From: Aphrocallistes beatrix
Taxonomy: Eukaryota > Porifera > Hexactinellida > Sceptrulophora > Aphrocallistidae
Direction: 5' to 3'
Assembly: GCA_963281255.1 (NCBI GenBank)
Contig: OY725489.1
Location: 310,001 to 374,000 of the forward strand
Length of the DNA stretch: 64,000 nt
Below are positions 32,262-43,868 of the stretch, piece by piece. The first letter of the stretch is position 1. Each line of letters begins with the position of its first letter. The position numbers and the translations under genes were made by a program. The notes beneath the pieces are model-generated. The model was given only the letters and a program-made list of their open reading frames with translations, was not told where the DNA came from and did no database searches.

Positions 32262-33265
32262 TCATAATGATATAACTTCTTTTAGGGAAGATAGGGGGGG
32301 TGAATAAATGAAAATTAATGTGTAACTTTTCAAATGAGTTGATTTGTGTTAAATTTCATTTTGGAGTACCAGTATTCTCCAAAGTTGTCAACTCTGTGTC
32401 AGATATTCTACGCAGGCCGGTTCTAGAGTCTTTGTCAGGAGGAATTGGCACTACAACACCGTATATAATTAACTACACGCGCGTTTTGCACACAAAATTC
32501 GTTTGCACCTTGAGGATATCAAACAATTAATAGGGATTACTTTCACTGACCCTTAGATAAATAGCTTAAATTCAAAATAAAAGACAACTAGTACCATACC
32601 AGATACAAAGTGGTCCGTTTGGGACTAAAAGTAGTCCGGTTGAAACCAGACCAACCGTACTGATGGCTATTATCCTGTGAAAGATATGTATAAATACGTG
32701 TATACGGTTATATCTCTTCACAAGCGGAACTAAATTGATAGTATAATCATACACAAATAATGATCGATTACCGCCAATCGCGCCCTTTCTAGGATAAGCA
32801 AAGTAAAATTGTAAGAACTGATATGCTATAGCGCTCTGGGACCCTACATTCTGTCTTAAAATTTAGGCAGTACGGTAGAACGAAGTTCTGAATAGCCAAA
32901 AATAAAAATTACACCGCCGTAGGAAATTCATACAAAGATCTTTGTCATTATAGTGGTAAGGCACATGCGCCTTATCGCTCATAGCTAATACAGTTTATAA
33001 AATAGTGGTGAGGCCATGGCCTTACCAACCACACCGCTTCCTACGGCCATGTTTGGTTACCTGATGACAGGAAATCCCGAACAGATGAAGATATAAATTC
33101 AGTTAAAGTGTATTCTCAGTACTAACTTAGTAGCAGTACAGTATCACTGATGCATATACATATTTAGTAACCTGATCGATGAGTTGATAAACTGTGGTCA
33201 ATAATATTGGCTAAAAATAATCTACGAGCATTTATATTCATGAGATTTGGCTAAATCAAATTGAT
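32262..33265. repeat. Dispersed repeat R2, copy 2
   Basis: It matches 12455-12975 in blocks, with an extra ~500 bases near the start that are absent from copy 1. The best-conserved part is 32910-33265 ('cttcctacggccatg', 'ttacctgatgacaggaaatc', 'taatattggctaaaaataat'). No gene. Confidence 0.6.
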
Positions 33266-34263
33266 CGCTTAGGCTGGCAAGCACTTCATGTCTGCATTAG
33301 TCGCCGTCCACGATGAGTGTCATATGCTAATCCAATAACGATCAGATAATTACAAACAAACGAAAATGCAACGTTGAGATAGTCTACATCATTTTATTAC
33401 AATTAATAACATGTTAGTCATACATATACGTACAATATTTCAGTTCATTTGATCTTATATATAATATTTAAGAATGACAAAAACGAGATAATTGATTGAT
33501 CAACATGCCATTAATTATCAGTGGAAAAGAGTATACATTGAATTGTCTAATTTATACTCTCCAAATAATTCATCATATTCAATGCTAAAAATACCGATTG
33601 GTCAAACATAAAAGTGCCATTTCCTGAGTGAAAATGTTGGAATATCGCTTAAAAGCCTAAAAATGATCACTCAGCGTATAAAAATAGCCCATGTATACCG
33701 GAAAACATTTCTGAACCTTGCTAGTTGTTGGACAAACACACAAACACTTGTACATGCAACAATTGAGTTTAATTATATAGATTTACTTCGTAATATTACT
33801 ATCAAGTTACAATATATTATGCATGTACTGATTATGCATCAGTGATTTACTACTGTTATTCTGTAGTATTACAAATAAACTAGAGTTTAATCTGATATTT
33901 GTACGTTCTTGATTCACTGTCAACAGGTACCTAACCACAGTACAGTGCACCTAGGGCACCATGATCAGATTTAAGTTTAAATCAATCCAAATGTAAAGTT
34001 TGGGTATATCTAATACGGGAAATCTAGATACCTAATTCTCGAGACGGGACCGATAAAATACCTAACTTCCGTCCCGTACCAGAGATTAAAATTTATTGAT
34101 GAGGTCTTATCGATATTTTGTTTTGATAGACTTATAACTTCAAAAATTTTACTTTATGCCTTGAACTGTCGAGTATTTTATGGTAATTAAAACTTTTTAA
34201 ATTATCCCCGTGTCACAATTGGCGCGTGTGCTGGCATTTGAGAAGACCTGGTGTATACAAATC
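33266..34263. other. Intergenic upstream of gene D
   Basis: AT-rich, with no coding signal or repeat I can name. It does not contain the conserved 5' block of genes A-C. Confidence 0.5.
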
Positions 34264-34347
34264 CAGTAGAACTCGGATAAGGCGTACCCCTCCGGGAAGC
34301 GGAAAAGTACGTACTCTCTGTAAGTGCGTACTAACCGAGTTCTACTG
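34264..34347. mobile_element. Short MITE, family 'CAGTAGAACTCGG'
   Basis: The ends 'cagtagaactcggataag' and 'ctaaccgagttctactg' are inverted. It is an internally deleted relative of the elements at 55118 and 59219. Clear TA borders are not preserved. Confidence 0.65.
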
Positions 34348-34398
34348 TCAACGAAATCGCACACAAAAATTGCATACGTATATCAAGTGGTGAAGTTT

Positions 34399-34600
34399 AT
34401 ACATGCCAACCCCAGGACATTAGAAGTATTTTAGCGGGACATTGAGCTATTTAGCGGCACATAGTATCTCTATATTAGTCCTACAAAGTGAAAAGCGGGA
34501 CAGTTCCATTTTCTGGAACGTTTTCGCGGAGCTTTTCTTTCAAAATATGTCCGAAAAAGCGGGATATCCCGCCAAAACGGGACAGTTAGCAAGTATGGAA
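34399..34600. repeat. Possible inverted-repeat element
   Basis: The left end 'tatacatgccaaccc' pairs with the inverted right end 'gttagcaagtatgg'. The 'gcgggac' motif recurs inside and 'gcgggatatcccgc' forms a palindrome. Probably a small decayed MITE just upstream of gene D. Confidence 0.4.
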
Positions 34601-34763
34601 GTGCTAAAACCAGCTTATCAAATCATATACAGTGGAGTCTCTGGTACGTGGCATTTGTCCGTTGTAGATACTTAAACCACAACTCACTAATTATTAAATT
34701 TAATTATCCTCAAATTTATCCTCAAACATTGTGATTAGGAACATTTTGTATCAGATATCTCGA

Positions 34764-37700
34764 ATGTCGGGAAATGCTGATGATTCAGATCTAGCGTCAG
34801 CATGTTCTGAACAATCACAAGATGATACGCGTTCGCCTTGTATACCTCTAACATCACCAGATGCAGAAATTGAGAAAGGAGATTCATTGAAAAATAAACT
34901 TCTTCAGCTAAATCTGAATGAAGAAAACGTAAAGTATATACTAGAGAATGGAGAAAGATTTAGTGCCCGTCCTGGCATTTTAGCGAAAAAATTAGATATA
35001 ACTGTTGACCAAGCGAAAAAAGCTGTTAATGAGTTAAAAGCTTACCAGAGGAAACAAATTTTTGAAGAAGTGGAAAAATTTGAAAAATTAGTCAAAGAAA
35101 ATTCAGAACTCGACTTAGAGGAAATCGCCCTCCTACACGACATCCCCGACAATGTTGTCAAAACGTTCTTGGAGAACTTAGAAACTAGTCCTTTAACTGA
35201 AGGTGAAAAAGTGGCCATAAAAGAGCTTCTAAACGATGGATTCTCAATGACAGAAATTGCAAGTGAATTGAAGTTATCCCAAAAGAAGATCAGTGAATAT
35301 GTTGAAAACACGTTTATATCATTTACTGGGAAAGACGGAGGCATAGCACTGGAAATCATAAATAAATACTTAGGAAAGTGTCCAGTTGGTAGATTGAGAG
35401 AAATGATAGTCAAGAAAGACGTGACACTACAAGAGAAAATCTGTTATGAACTACCAAGGAAGAATGAAAGTAAATTTGAAGACGTCAACAAGTACTTCAT
35501 GAAATTTGAAGAATCGCGAAAATTTTTCGAAATCGAAGAGACTTTAAGTATTGAAGCCAAGGTCTGCATTAAATCGTGCAGTTTGGATGACGTAAGAGAA
35601 CTCAGTCTAAAGCTGAACAGGATGGAGAGAGTGATCAGAGATTATCTACTACGCTATTCTCAAGATAGAGAATTCATGCTTGTTTGTGCACAGAAACAGT
35701 TGAAACAAATTCGAAATATGATTACAAATTTTGAATCGAATACACAAATATCACACAGCACATACAGAATGATTATTTCAGATTCTTTCGATAACTTGAT
35801 AAAAAATGCAAAGGGTTTTCATGAATCACCACCGAAAGTATTTCACGAACTCTTACCTCTAACATTTTATTATCTGAAGTGCAGTTTACCGTTAGGTGAA
35901 TTAACACAGATAATCTCTAGCATAATGAACATACATTTAACTACACTGGACTTATTCCACTTAATCTTTCAAATGTCAGATCCCGTAGTCAGAGGTCTCT
36001 GTATAGAACATTATTCGTTCAGTAATCCAGTTCCATTCTACTATCCAATACTCAGTCCCTATCCTCCAGAACAAACATCTTGCCAATTCGAAATCTGTAA
36101 AGAACTCTGGTACTCTCTTCAACAGTTCAGTGGTTTAGTTTCATTTGGGTTAGGATGGGCTTCTTGGAATCCGATTGGGAAATCCCATCTACTGGATTTG
36201 ATGTTTGAAACTGATTTTGTTAAAGGAAGTCCTCAGAACAGTCCATTCCATTTAGGTTCCATCGATATTCAGATGACCAAAAATCTGTTTGGAGACAGAA
36301 TCATTAATGAATCTACTGATTGGGGCTATATAGACTGCAACGGATGCACAGATACTAATATCATTAAAGATATTTGTGAAGGTTTGGATATAGCATTAAT
36401 TCACGTTACTCATTTCGACTTTACTGAGAACTATTCACGTATAGCGGAGGACTTAGAAACAATCACATCCAATACAAAGTATGTTTACCTATTGGTTAGA
36501 GATTGTCCAGAAAATGATATAAAAAGGCAACGAGTTTCAATCGGTCATGATAAGGTGTGGGAATTTATCTTGATTCCAAATTTAATCAAATGCGATGTTA
36601 AATCATTATTTGAATCTCTTAGAAAAATCGGTTATGAAATCTTACATTCTACAATTGAAAATTCGAGATTAGTTGAAAGCAATTTCCTTGAAAGTCTCAT
36701 TATCCCGTACAGTAGTTGGTGTAATTTTGAAATGGAGAAAACATTGATCGGCATTGTCAAAAACGATATTCACAGAAACATCCAAGATACAAGTACACTG
36801 GATTTCTCATTTCTAAGTTACTATCCACATTTTGTTGAGTACATGCGTTGTTATTACGAAGCTTCTAGTGAAACAGACCAGGGAGTTATCGATGAGTTAA
36901 ACGATAAGTGTAAGTTTCTTAATAATCACCTCGAAAATTCAGAAATGAGTGCAATCGCGTGGCATTTTAATGAAATTCTTGCTCAGGAGAATTCAACTCT
37001 CATTTTGTGGAAATTGTCTCAAGAACTCAAAATGCTATCAAAGCAAATATCTTCAGGTGAGAAAAGAACTTACAATCTTGAAATTCTCTGGAGAGAAGCA
37101 TTACTATCAAGCAGATATAATCTTAGCTTTGCCTTTAGTCAAGGAAAAATAGGAAATAACTCTCCTGAATCATTTTCAACGAATTTCAGTGATCACGTAG
37201 AGAGAGGAGAGCCTTTCGAGTTGATTGATGGAGACAATCTCAGATTCTTCAACCAAGACATCAATATCCTATTGTCCAAATTCTATAAAAGTCAAAATAA
37301 TGAAACTATCTCTTTTAAAACTGTAAATAGACCACCCATAGTGGTGAGCATATTCGGACCTCAGAGTTCTGGGAAGTCTACGCTACTGAACTACTGTTTC
37401 GGTTGTAAGTTCTTGACTAGTGCTGGCAGGTGCACCAAAGGAATCTATGCATCTCTTTCAAAGCTCAGTCAACCAATCAACAACTCTGATCATTTCCTCA
37501 TTCTCGATACAGAAGGACTGGACGCAATTGAAAAAGGAAAAAACATTCAGAAAAAATCAGGAATTCACTTTGATAGAACAATGGTGTTGTTCTGTTTGGC
37601 GGTGTCACAGGTAGTTATCATTAATGTGAAAGGTGACCTCGGAGAAGAAATGCAGAATCTTTTACAAATTTGCGCTTACTCTCTCAACAAATTGAAAGTG

Positions 37701-40700
37701 AGTAAGGTAAAAGCTCCCAAAATATTCTTCGTTCTCAATCAACAAGCAGATCCAGATCCAGATAAACATTTGAATTCGATCAATACTCTTTTGGAGAAAC
37801 TGAATGAAGAGTCGGATCTAATGGAAACAGAAGGATTGAAAATTTCAGAGTTAATCCAAGTATCAGAAAAAAACTTGTTTGTTCTTCCATCAGCATTCAA
37901 TTCAGAATCTCTGAATACTCAAATGACCAAGCTATTTGATTCTGATTTATCCAAGCTATTCCCAACAAATAGTTTTGCAAATAAATGCGCTAGTCTGCGA
38001 ATGTCCATCATCAGTCAACTAAAAAACGAAGGACATATTAGTAAAACTAATTCCAACAATATGCCATTCAACACAATGGATGAATGGATGGAAATGTCTG
38101 GAGTAATTTGGGATACTATTATCAAATACCAGGACATAGTAAAGTACAGGAATACTGATGAACTAAGGTGTAGTAACAAATTTAGCAAAATACTTAGTTA
38201 TTTAATGGTAGAAAAAAATTATTCAAAAAAGGGAAAATATCAAGATATTACAGAAAAATTGATGCTTAGAATTAAGAAAATCTCAAAATGGAGTCATCAA
38301 TCTGTAATACTGGAAGAAGTAAAGAAAGAGTTGGACGAAGCTTTTGAAAATAATCAAGAAGAAGCTCTTAAAGAGTTTGCAGTAGAATGCAAATCTGATC
38401 CTCTGCTTAGAAAAATGAATTACATGTGCGATGAAGCTAAATCAAACCTTTGTAGACTGATCTACATGGAGAAAAAAATCTACGAAGATAAGCTCAAACT
38501 TGAAATCAAAGCAAGGCTGACTGAAATAAAGTTAACAGAGAATATGAGCAAGTTTCAACAAGCGATTGAAAAGAATGTTGATAAGTATTTTGAGCTAACT
38601 ATCGAAGAACTGACGATAGAATTTGAAAGGATTTGGACGGAATGTTTCGGAGGAGAAAACAAGGATGAAGAAGATGATGAGCTTGAAGAAAAATTTAATG
38701 ACTTATATTCTGTGTTCAGGATGGAATCCAAGACAATGGAGAACAAACCGACAATTAACACTCTTTTTCGTACTATGAGATTTGAAATGGACAAAATAAT
38801 AGAGGCTGTTAGTGGAGAAATGCTCTCAAAATTTTGTACTCAAACTTACAACTTTTCCGAGACTGACCAGTTCATCTATCCCTGGAAAGAGAACCGAGTA
38901 CCCCTAAAAGGAATGATACCTTACTTAGTAAGAGGAAAGTTTGAATATTTATGTGCAGGTTCATTGTACAAGATAACGAAACTTCAAGCCTCTAAACCGG
39001 ATTTAAAATTTCGAGAATGGGTTCCTCATGATTGTCATCCACTACTCAAATATTGTTCAGGTTATTACAATCATCCTGATGTAATTTGGATGCTTGAAAG
39101 ACGAAAGCAGATACTACTTCTAGCCTCCAAACTAAAAGATCCAAATAATTTCAAAAGAAGTACCTGGCGTAAATTTATTGATGATATATCACGACATGTT
39201 CACGAGTTCATTAATGAAGATCCAAGCATTTCTCACTCAACTGTGAAGGAGATCGTAGACTTTTTGTGTCGGATCTGCAAAGTAGTAAATTATGAAATTA
39301 ATTTTATCGAAGCTAAATTGACAAATGCAGCTGAAAGAACAATATCAACTTATGCATTTGCTATCGCATTTAAGTCACTTTTGGGAACTAAAAAAGAAAA
39401 ACAAAGAAAAGATGAATTAAACCAAATTAAAGAGAAAGATCTTCTATATTTCTTACAAAAAGTTGAAAATCAAAAATTGACCAGGGGAAATTGGGATCGA
39501 CCAAAAATGAGGGAAGGTGATAAGAAAATGGCAAACAAATTCGCGAGAGATTTTCTAGCTGCTGTTTGTCGAGGAGTCAGCATAGAATGTAAACAGAATA
39601 TTAATGAAAGATATTTCAATATGCACAGAAATAAACTTTCGTACAACAGTATCTTACTCTTAGCAAAAGAGAAAGTTAAGAAAGAATTCGACTATTATAA
39701 CCCAATCGATCAAAGCAATTTTGTCGTTCAATTCATTTGCAACCAGACTCAAACCTTGAAAACTCTATTTCAAGAAGAATGGCTGAGGCTTGCGAATAGA
39801 CTCCAGAACAGAATTATTGGAGATATGAAAAAAATCTTCACCAGTCAAGTGTCGACAGTTATCTCTGTCTTTAAGGAATTCTTAGAAGGGCTGACTGCTG
39901 AGTGCAGAAAATCAGAGCGTCCAGAGCCAATAGGACTAGATGCAGATAGTAACTTTGAAGCTGCAGACAATCCACCAACAGAAGTAGTTGCTGTTAATTC
40001 AGATTCTAAAGCAAAGTTAATCCCTTTTAAAGCAATGGTAATATTTCTGGAATTGTACCTCAACCCAAATGTAAGTTCAAGTGAATTCAATAATATTTTC
40101 AACAATGGTTTTAAAGTAGATGGTATAAACATGAAAAAACACGACAATTATGTGTTATTTGAAAAACCACATAATCCAGCGCAAAAATTGTTTGAACCAG
40201 CAGTACTAGATAATGAAATGTACAAAACATTATCAGATACAAACATGTTCAAAAGCACTGAGACTATATTCAACATCAAAGCATACGTACAGGAATTTTT
40301 GCGTGCTTTAAATTGCTATGAATTTCAAGTGCCTGACGTTGAATATAGAAATATTTTAAAAGAGACTAAAGAAGAATTCGAATCCCACATAATTAACTGT
40401 CCACACACGTGTCCTAGTTGCGGTAAGTTTTGTGAAAAGGAAATACATCCACAAGAGGGGAAGTGTCGAATACTGACAGGTCATCAGATATGCTCAATGG
40501 GAGGGAATGTCTGGAATAATAACGAAGATAAAACTGCGATATTGCTAATGTGTGAAGACTACAAGGAAGATTCTACAGTACTAATTCCTGGACAGAACAT
40601 GAAGTGGTGGGAGTTCAAAGAGAAGTGCGGAGATCAGTGGGACTGGAGTCTTCCTACAGATGAAGAATATGTAGCTTTACAAAAAGAGAACCGCGACAAA

Positions 40701-41435
40701 ATGAAAAAGATCTGGAATAAATACGGAAAAGAAATGCTCAATTACTATGCTAGTAGAGGGGGGACGCATATCACATACATTCCTTACACATCTCCTGAGG
40801 AGATCTACAGATCTCTATACGGAATCAAATACTACATATGCTTTGTAATTGATGGGACCAATTTTATGGCTGAAGATATTAAATACGCTAAAAAGTGGGT
40901 TAAAGAGGCTATGAGAAATTCTCAACTTGATAGACCATCAAACTTCAGAGCAATCGTTTATCATGGTCACCATAACTTGAAAAAATTCCCAGATAATTCT
41001 GAATTTACCTCAGATGACAAGAGCGTAGAAAATTTCCTCATGAACATTTATTCTTATGGCTACGAAAGGAATGAATTTCCGATGTTGCATGGTCTTGCTA
41101 CAGCAGCGAAAAAGAGTAATTGGAAATCTGGATTTGAGTTTAGAAACATAATTATTCACTACTATGTCGAACCTACAGATGGACACTTCGATATTCTTAC
41201 AGCTGAAGGAAAATGTGACAAGTGTTGTCAATTCGATTGGAGAAGAGACATCAGTGATAGAATGCATGAGATGGATATTCAATATAAATGTAAGAGGCTC
41301 ATTCTTCACACACATCCTCAACATGCAATATCAAAGCTACTTAATGATCAAACTACATCTGGTATAGATCTCCAATCTGGACAGAAATCTATGACTAAAG
41401 CAGCGATTTACATTGATTACAAAACAGACCATTAA
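34764..41435 (+). CDS. VLIG-like very large GTPase gene D (intact)
   Basis: A 2223-aa single-exon protein. I place the start at the first in-frame ATG (34764); the longer frame to 34731 begins with GTG. The N-terminus has a Ser/Thr-rich ~40-aa lead absent from A-C. Three HTH-like units follow (…GILAKKLDITVDQAKKAV…, …LEEIALLHDIPDNVVKTFL…, …MTEIASELKLSQKKISEYV…). The degenerate G-like module has WNPIGKSHLLD, and the main G domain has GPQSSGKST (about 865), DTEGL and NQQADP. The helical stalk leads to CPHTCPSCGKFCEKEIHP (about 1878) and a VWA-like domain (ICFVIDGTNFM, about 2022). It is well diverged from A-C except for near-identical islands around the two G-like motifs. It lies in inverted orientation to A-C and is followed by a 3' minisatellite. 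Confidence 0.93.
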   Translation: MSGNADDSDLASACSEQSQDDTRSPCIPLTSPDAEIEKGDSLKNKLLQLNLNEENVKYILENGERFSARPGILAKKLDITVDQAKKAVNELKAYQRKQIFEEVEKFEKLVKENSELDLEEIALLHDIPDNVVKTFLENLETSPLTEGEKVAIKELLNDGFSMTEIASELKLSQKKISEYVENTFISFTGKDGGIALEIINKYLGKCPVGRLREMIVKKDVTLQEKICYELPRKNESKFEDVNKYFMKFEESRKFFEIEETLSIEAKVCIKSCSLDDVRELSLKLNRMERVIRDYLLRYSQDREFMLVCAQKQLKQIRNMITNFESNTQISHSTYRMIISDSFDNLIKNAKGFHESPPKVFHELLPLTFYYLKCSLPLGELTQIISSIMNIHLTTLDLFHLIFQMSDPVVRGLCIEHYSFSNPVPFYYPILSPYPPEQTSCQFEICKELWYSLQQFSGLVSFGLGWASWNPIGKSHLLDLMFETDFVKGSPQNSPFHLGSIDIQMTKNLFGDRIINESTDWGYIDCNGCTDTNIIKDICEGLDIALIHVTHFDFTENYSRIAEDLETITSNTKYVYLLVRDCPENDIKRQRVSIGHDKVWEFILIPNLIKCDVKSLFESLRKIGYEILHSTIENSRLVESNFLESLIIPYSSWCNFEMEKTLIGIVKNDIHRNIQDTSTLDFSFLSYYPHFVEYMRCYYEASSETDQGVIDELNDKCKFLNNHLENSEMSAIAWHFNEILAQENSTLILWKLSQELKMLSKQISSGEKRTYNLEILWREALLSSRYNLSFAFSQGKIGNNSPESFSTNFSDHVERGEPFELIDGDNLRFFNQDINILLSKFYKSQNNETISFKTVNRPPIVVSIFGPQSSGKSTLLNYCFGCKFLTSAGRCTKGIYASLSKLSQPINNSDHFLILDTEGLDAIEKGKNIQKKSGIHFDRTMVLFCLAVSQVVIINVKGDLGEEMQNLLQICAYSLNKLKVSKVKAPKIFFVLNQQADPDPDKHLNSINTLLEKLNEESDLMETEGLKISELIQVSEKNLFVLPSAFNSESLNTQMTKLFDSDLSKLFPTNSFANKCASLRMSIISQLKNEGHISKTNSNNMPFNTMDEWMEMSGVIWDTIIKYQDIVKYRNTDELRCSNKFSKILSYLMVEKNYSKKGKYQDITEKLMLRIKKISKWSHQSVILEEVKKELDEAFENNQEEALKEFAVECKSDPLLRKMNYMCDEAKSNLCRLIYMEKKIYEDKLKLEIKARLTEIKLTENMSKFQQAIEKNVDKYFELTIEELTIEFERIWTECFGGENKDEEDDELEEKFNDLYSVFRMESKTMENKPTINTLFRTMRFEMDKIIEAVSGEMLSKFCTQTYNFSETDQFIYPWKENRVPLKGMIPYLVRGKFEYLCAGSLYKITKLQASKPDLKFREWVPHDCHPLLKYCSGYYNHPDVIWMLERRKQILLLASKLKDPNNFKRSTWRKFIDDISRHVHEFINEDPSISHSTVKEIVDFLCRICKVVNYEINFIEAKLTNAAERTISTYAFAIAFKSLLGTKKEKQRKDELNQIKEKDLLYFLQKVENQKLTRGNWDRPKMREGDKKMANKFARDFLAAVCRGVSIECKQNINERYFNMHRNKLSYNSILLLAKEKVKKEFDYYNPIDQSNFVVQFICNQTQTLKTLFQEEWLRLANRLQNRIIGDMKKIFTSQVSTVISVFKEFLEGLTAECRKSERPEPIGLDADSNFEAADNPPTEVVAVNSDSKAKLIPFKAMVIFLELYLNPNVSSSEFNNIFNNGFKVDGINMKKHDNYVLFEKPHNPAQKLFEPAVLDNEMYKTLSDTNMFKSTETIFNIKAYVQEFLRALNCYEFQVPDVEYRNILKETKEEFESHIINCPHTCPSCGKFCEKEIHPQEGKCRILTGHQICSMGGNVWNNNEDKTAILLMCEDYKEDSTVLIPGQNMKWWEFKEKCGDQWDWSLPTDEEYVALQKENRDKMKKIWNKYGKEMLNYYASRGGTHITYIPYTSPEEIYRSLYGIKYYICFVIDGTNFMAEDIKYAKKWVKEAMRNSQLDRPSNFRAIVYHGHHNLKKFPDNSEFTSDDKSVENFLMNIYSYGYERNEFPMLHGLATAAKKSNWKSGFEFRNIIIHYYVEPTDGHFDILTAEGKCDKCCQFDWRRDISDRMHEMDIQYKCKRLILHTHPQHAISKLLNDQTTSGIDLQSGQKSMTKAAIYIDYKTDH

Positions 41436-41546
41436 AAGAGTTATCAATCTTGTATCTTTGGTTTAGAGTGATTATTAACTACTAGTTTAGGTTCTTAACA
41501 CTTTTATGTTTGAACATTCTGACTTGACTCCCTCTCGCATTTGTAT

Positions 41547-41866
41547 AGGACTCTATGCTTGTAGCAGCATTAGTGTAGGACTCTATGCTTGTAGCAGCAT
41601 TAGTGTAGGACTCTATGCTTGTAGCAGCATTAGTATAGGACTCTATGCTTGTAGCAGCATTAGTGTAGGACTCTATGCTTGTAGCAGCATTAGTGTAGGA
41701 CTCTATGCTTGTAGCAGCATTAGTGTAGGACTCTATGCTTGTAGCAGCATTAGTATAGGACTCTATGCTTGTAGCAGCATTAGTATAGGACTCTATGCTT
41801 GTAGCAGCATTAGTATAGGACTCTATGCTTGTAGCAGCATTAGTTCAGGACTTCTAACTTGTAGAA
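41547..41866 (+). repeat. 30-base minisatellite behind gene D
   Basis: There are ten near-perfect units plus one degenerate unit of a 30-base sequence ('ggactctatgcttgtagcag' followed by 'cattagtata' or 'cattagtgta'). As 30 is a multiple of 3, it creates an accidental open frame of LYACSSIS-type decapeptides. In gene E's array the same frame is closed by TAG, so I do not call it coding. It probably lies in the 3' UTR. One ancestral unit is visible behind genes A-C. Confidence 0.9.
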
Positions 41867-41992
41867 TAGTTGTAGTTATTATTATTTTTATTGTTGAAAT
41901 GCCTTCTTTTAAATTAATAATTTAGGATAACATATTGACCGAAACTATTTAGATGATTTTGTTGATCACCAAATTAGAATACGAAATGCATA

Positions 41993-42159
41993 CAGTAGAT
42001 ATTGTATATAGCGATATTAGATAGTGATATATTGTATATAGTGATGACTTTGTTCAGTTTGAGGTGTTGATGTAATTCCATGCAAATTTTATTGGACATA
42101 GTGATAACTTGACTAAAATTCTCTGTCCCCGGTGCTATCACTATATCCAATATCTACTG
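41993..42159. mobile_element. TA-flanked MITE, family 'CAGTAGATATTG'
   Basis: The ends 'cagtagatattgtatatag' and 'ctatatccaatatctactg' are inverted, with TA on both sides. Internal 'atagtgat' repeats. Non-autonomous. Confidence 0.8.
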
Positions 42160-42236
42160 TATGTAGTATTTACTCTGTTCGTTTTAAATTATCTGAAAAT
42201 AAACGATCAGTTTTTTATTTACATCATCAAAAAAAT

Positions 42237-42375
42237 ATTTGCAGTCCACATGTCACATTCCAAGATTTGTCTCCTGTATGATTAAATACGTGTAGACACA
42301 AATAATTTACATTGCAGAGAACATACACTTCATTGCATGTCAGTTTAACATCATACGGTTCAATGGATCTAGATT
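42237..42375 (-). pseudogene. NHL-repeat fragment
   Basis: The minus strand reads PYDVKLTCNEVYVLCNVNY then …LHVFNHTGDKSW…, one blade of the local NHL family. The sequence upstream has stops. It is an isolated, dead piece between genes D and E. Confidence 0.7.
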
Positions 42376-42926
42376 TTCCCAGACGGTTCCATCATAGAAG
42401 TTAGTCATGAATTTTAATATTAAAAAGACTTAACTTTGTGCAAATCCAATTCGTCACCAATCGATCACGTTTCGAAGAAGTAGGAACAATTCGCCGCATC
42501 GCAAAAAATTCCTAGTCATATTTGTTAATTTCAAAGGTGTGAGATATTTTTAACCAAAGGTGCCCTCATTCCTCACTTAGTGGTTACTCCCACTTAAAGT
42601 ATAGAGGTGGATTTCTATGTAAAATGACAAACATTCTCTCACTTGCCCCACTGATAGAGGCCGCACTGTGTCAATTGAAATGTCTGTACCCAATATCTGA
42701 GGGTGCTTACGTCAGAGCTAGAACCATCTAAAATTTTTATTTCCATAATTGTACATTAGAATAATAACTAATTTGGGTGAAATGAGTTTATGTGAAGTTT
42801 ATTATTTAATTTATTTTAAAGATCAATATCATGTTACTAGATATGCACATACTATATAGTATCTACTGAGTATGGCTGGAGTATAGTGCAGTGAAGAGCA
42901 TCGAGTGTAAATTCTCATTTCAAGTA

Positions 42927-43103
42927 CAGTAAAACCTCCAATTAGGGAACACTTTTGGGACTGTTGAAAAGTGTTCCTAATATGGACGTGTTCCTTGATA
43001 AGAGGTCTGCCTAAAGGATAGGAGAAAATCGGGACTTAAAAAAGGTGTCCCCTAAGCGGAGGTGTTCCCTAATCGAAGGTGTTCCCTAATGAAGGTTTTA
43101 CTG
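42927..43103. mobile_element. TA-flanked MITE, family 'CAGTAAAACCTCCAATTAGG'
   Basis: The left end 'cagtaaaacctccaattagg' and right end 'cctaatgaaggttttactg' are inverted, bordered by TA. Internal 'gtgttccctaat' repeats. Non-autonomous Tc1/mariner type. Confidence 0.85.
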
Positions 43104-43332
43104 TACAGTATTCATATTTCTACTCAATTTAGTCGGGGATTTTATCATGTACCAAATCATAAGAAGCAGCAGATCTAATTAGACGTAATTAGACGTAAAA
43201 CAATTAAAAAATATTTACCTAAAAATGTTTTTTGGGAACTCGTATAATTTCTATATTTTAAACCCATAAATCCATTTCTGGGGATGGGATCAATTGAATA
43301 GTTGAGTATTTGAAAATAGAACAGGCTACCTG

Positions 43333-43602
43333 CAGTGGCGTAGCCAGAGCGTTTGTGATGCCCGGGCCTGCTTCCATGGTCCAAAAAAATTTTATGTGTC
43401 TTTGCTTGTTCAGCTAAAGTTTTGAATCCTGAATTCGAATGTTGGTACTTAGTTTGATTAATTAATTATGTCAAAGCACAGTATAAATATAGAATTATAG
43501 TACTATAGTTAACACATATCTAACCATAAAGAACCAAATCAGGAGCACAAGGCTAACGCCGGGGCCCAGGCCCTGGTTGGCCCGGGTCTGGCTACGCCAC
43601 TG
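43333..43602. mobile_element. hAT-type MITE with perfect 8-base TSD
   Basis: The ends are 'cagtggcgtagccaga' and the inverted 'tctggctacgccactg', with GC-rich subterminal 'cccgggcc' on both sides. The identical 8-base target duplication 'gctacctg' lies at 43325-43332 and 43603-43610. This combination is typical of hAT elements. The perfect duplication suggests a fairly recent insertion. Confidence 0.9.
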
Positions 43603-43868
43603 GCTACCTGGCATTTTTGATCGCAATGTATTGGCATACATCCCAAGTGACCAAGCATATATGCCTATTGAGTATTATTTTTAAACTTGGGTTCATAGGT
43701 TAACGAAGTGCGCTCTATACAATGTTTCAGCTGCAGAGCAAATGGGTTGACTAATAAAAAATAATTTTATCACTCAAGGGAAAAATGCCATATTACCAAA
43801 TTGATACATTTATAGGTTAATATTGAATATTTTATCCACAATTAGCAAGACTATATATTAGATGGGAA

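Noticed and set aside
34442..34675. 77-aa plus-strand frame upstream of gene D
   Set aside because: Overlaps an inverted-repeat element and shows no protein-like conservation.
34731..34763. GTG start giving gene D 11 more residues
   Set aside because: A eukaryotic gene; the first in-frame ATG at 34764 is more likely.
41506..41925. 139-aa open frame of LYACSSIS decapeptide repeats
   Set aside because: Created by a 30-base minisatellite whose length is a multiple of three; the matching frame behind gene E has TAG, so coding is not conserved.
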